A stretch of 64,000 bases of DNA from Ectopseudomonas chengduensis (GTDB lineage Bacteria; Pseudomonadota; Gammaproteobacteria; Pseudomonadales; Pseudomonadaceae). The stretch is from NCBI RefSeq assembly GCF_015712065.1, contig NZ_JACFYZ010000001.1, positions 930,001-994,000 of the forward strand, written 5' to 3'. Shown here one piece after another: positions 63,474 to 64,000 of the stretch (positions within the stretch are counted from its first letter, which is position 1; every line of letters begins with the position of its first letter). Under the pieces are notes generated by a model that was given only the letters and a program-made list of their open reading frames with translations, was not told where the DNA came from and searched no databases. A program made the position numbers and the translations under genes.

Positions 63474-64000
63474 ATGGAGACATTGGCCAACCTGGAATCA
63501 TTCGTACGCAGTGCCGAGAGTGGCAGCTTCTCGGCGGCAGCGCGCCGGCTTGCGCTCACGCCGGCAGCGGTCAGCCGCAACGTCGCCATGCTGGAGCGCA
63601 ATCTGGGTGTACGGTTGTTCCAGCGCTCGACACGCAAGCTGACGCTGACCGAGGCGGGCGAGTCTTTCTTGGCTGCGGTTGGCGGCAATCTGGAGTCCTT
63701 GCAGAACGCTATTGCAGCGGTATCAGCCGATGATGGCCAGCCGGCTGGTGTGCTCAAGATCAGCGTGGCGCCATCCTTCGGAATCGGTTACCTGCTGCCT
63801 TTGTTGCCCGAGTTCCTGCAGCGCTATCCCCGCGTTCGCCCTGAATGGCATTTCGAGAATCGTACGGTCGACCTGATCGCCGAAGGCTACGATGCCGCCA
63901 TCGGTGGTGGTTTCGAGTTGGCCAGCGGTGTGGTCGCCCGCACACTGGCGCCGCTGCACGTCATTGCCTTCGCCTCTCCCGCTTACCTGGCTAGGCACAC
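63474..64000 (+). CDS. LysR-family regulator (5' part; runs off the window)
   Basis: The first 175 residues are visible. Helix-turn-helix: NLESFVRSAESGSFSAAARRLALTPAAVSRNVAMLE, with FQRSTRKLTLTEAGESFL after it. The co-inducer domain starts LKISVAPSFGIGYLLPLLPEFLQRYP. Divergent from the SDR-reductase-MFS operon, so likely its regulator. The 3' half is outside the window. Confidence 0.93.
   Translation, partial: METLANLESFVRSAESGSFSAAARRLALTPAAVSRNVAMLERNLGVRLFQRSTRKLTLTEAGESFLAAVGGNLESLQNAIAAVSADDGQPAGVLKISVAPSFGIGYLLPLLPEFLQRYPRVRPEWHFENRTVDLIAEGYDAAIGGGFELASGVVARTLAPLHVIAFASPAYLARH

Noticed and set aside
1..64000. tRNA, rRNA, prophage or complete insertion sequence
   Set aside because: No cloverleaf-like segment, integrase, transposase or phage structural gene was recognised in any frame.

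Overview
The window is chromosomal DNA from a gammaproteobacterium of the genus Pseudomonas in the broad sense. High GC, Pseudomonas-style REP palindromes and gene order all point there. From memory of the P. aeruginosa PAO1 map, several blocks keep that order: pyrC-motY-argG-gloA; a small envelope protein-nth-rnfEGDCBA-metG-apbC-dcd; nadE-pncB-pncA/nrtR; and quiP through ychJ, OmpA lipoproteins, dinG, esterase, OmpA, pdxH, glycerate genes, SlyB-like lipoprotein and the sha antiporter operon. The extra Mrp operon, the REP types and the accessory genes suggest a P. mendocina/oleovorans/alcaliphila-like species rather than P. aeruginosa; this placement is inference.

Layout. 1-4.6 kb: pyrimidine and arginine synthesis (pyrC partial, argG), the flagellar stator partner motY, glyoxalase I and a GAF-GGDEF diguanylate cyclase. 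4.7-11.7 kb: nth and the six-gene rnf operon on the minus strand. 11.9-16.5 kb: metG, apbC, a cold-shock protein and dcd. 16.9-20.4 kb: an NAD salvage cluster with a near-textbook NrtR operator. 20.8-33.3 kb: an N-acylhomoserine-lactone acylase-like lipoprotein, two SEC-C proteins, several uncharacterised lipoproteins, two tandem OmpA lipoproteins, a collagen-like secreted protein and dinG. 33.5-39.3 kb: a first Mrp Na+/H+ antiporter operon on the minus strand. 39.5-42.1 kb: EstB-like esterase, a third OmpA lipoprotein and pdxH. 42.1-46.5 kb: a TetR-controlled accessory block of redox enzymes. 46.8-51.8 kb: a ProQ/FinO protein and a glycerate uptake and phosphorylation operon with its CdaR regulator. 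52.2-57.9 kb: a second Mrp operon on the plus strand. 58-64 kb: acetyltransferase, a 178-bp tandem repeat, an FAD protein, and a LysR-controlled MFS/reductase/SDR operon.

How the genes work together. The window is rich in ion-coupled bioenergetics: Rnf, two complete Mrp/Sha antiporters and MotY. Three metabolic modules carry a readable local regulatory site: NAD salvage (NrtR), glycerate use (CdaR-like) and the two accessory redox blocks (TetR, LysR).

The most interesting non-coding signals are two. First, a dispersed palindromic element (2879-3018, 20380-20563, 33282-33424, plus a shorter relative at 33427-33492) begins at the stop codon of an upstream gene in all three long copies. It keeps a constant centre while its main stem changes sequence with exact compensation. 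Second, a perfect 17-bp-arm hairpin at 28485-28521 buries the Shine-Dalgarno sequence of an OmpA lipoprotein gene. No CRISPR array, rRNA, tRNA, prophage or transposase gene was seen.
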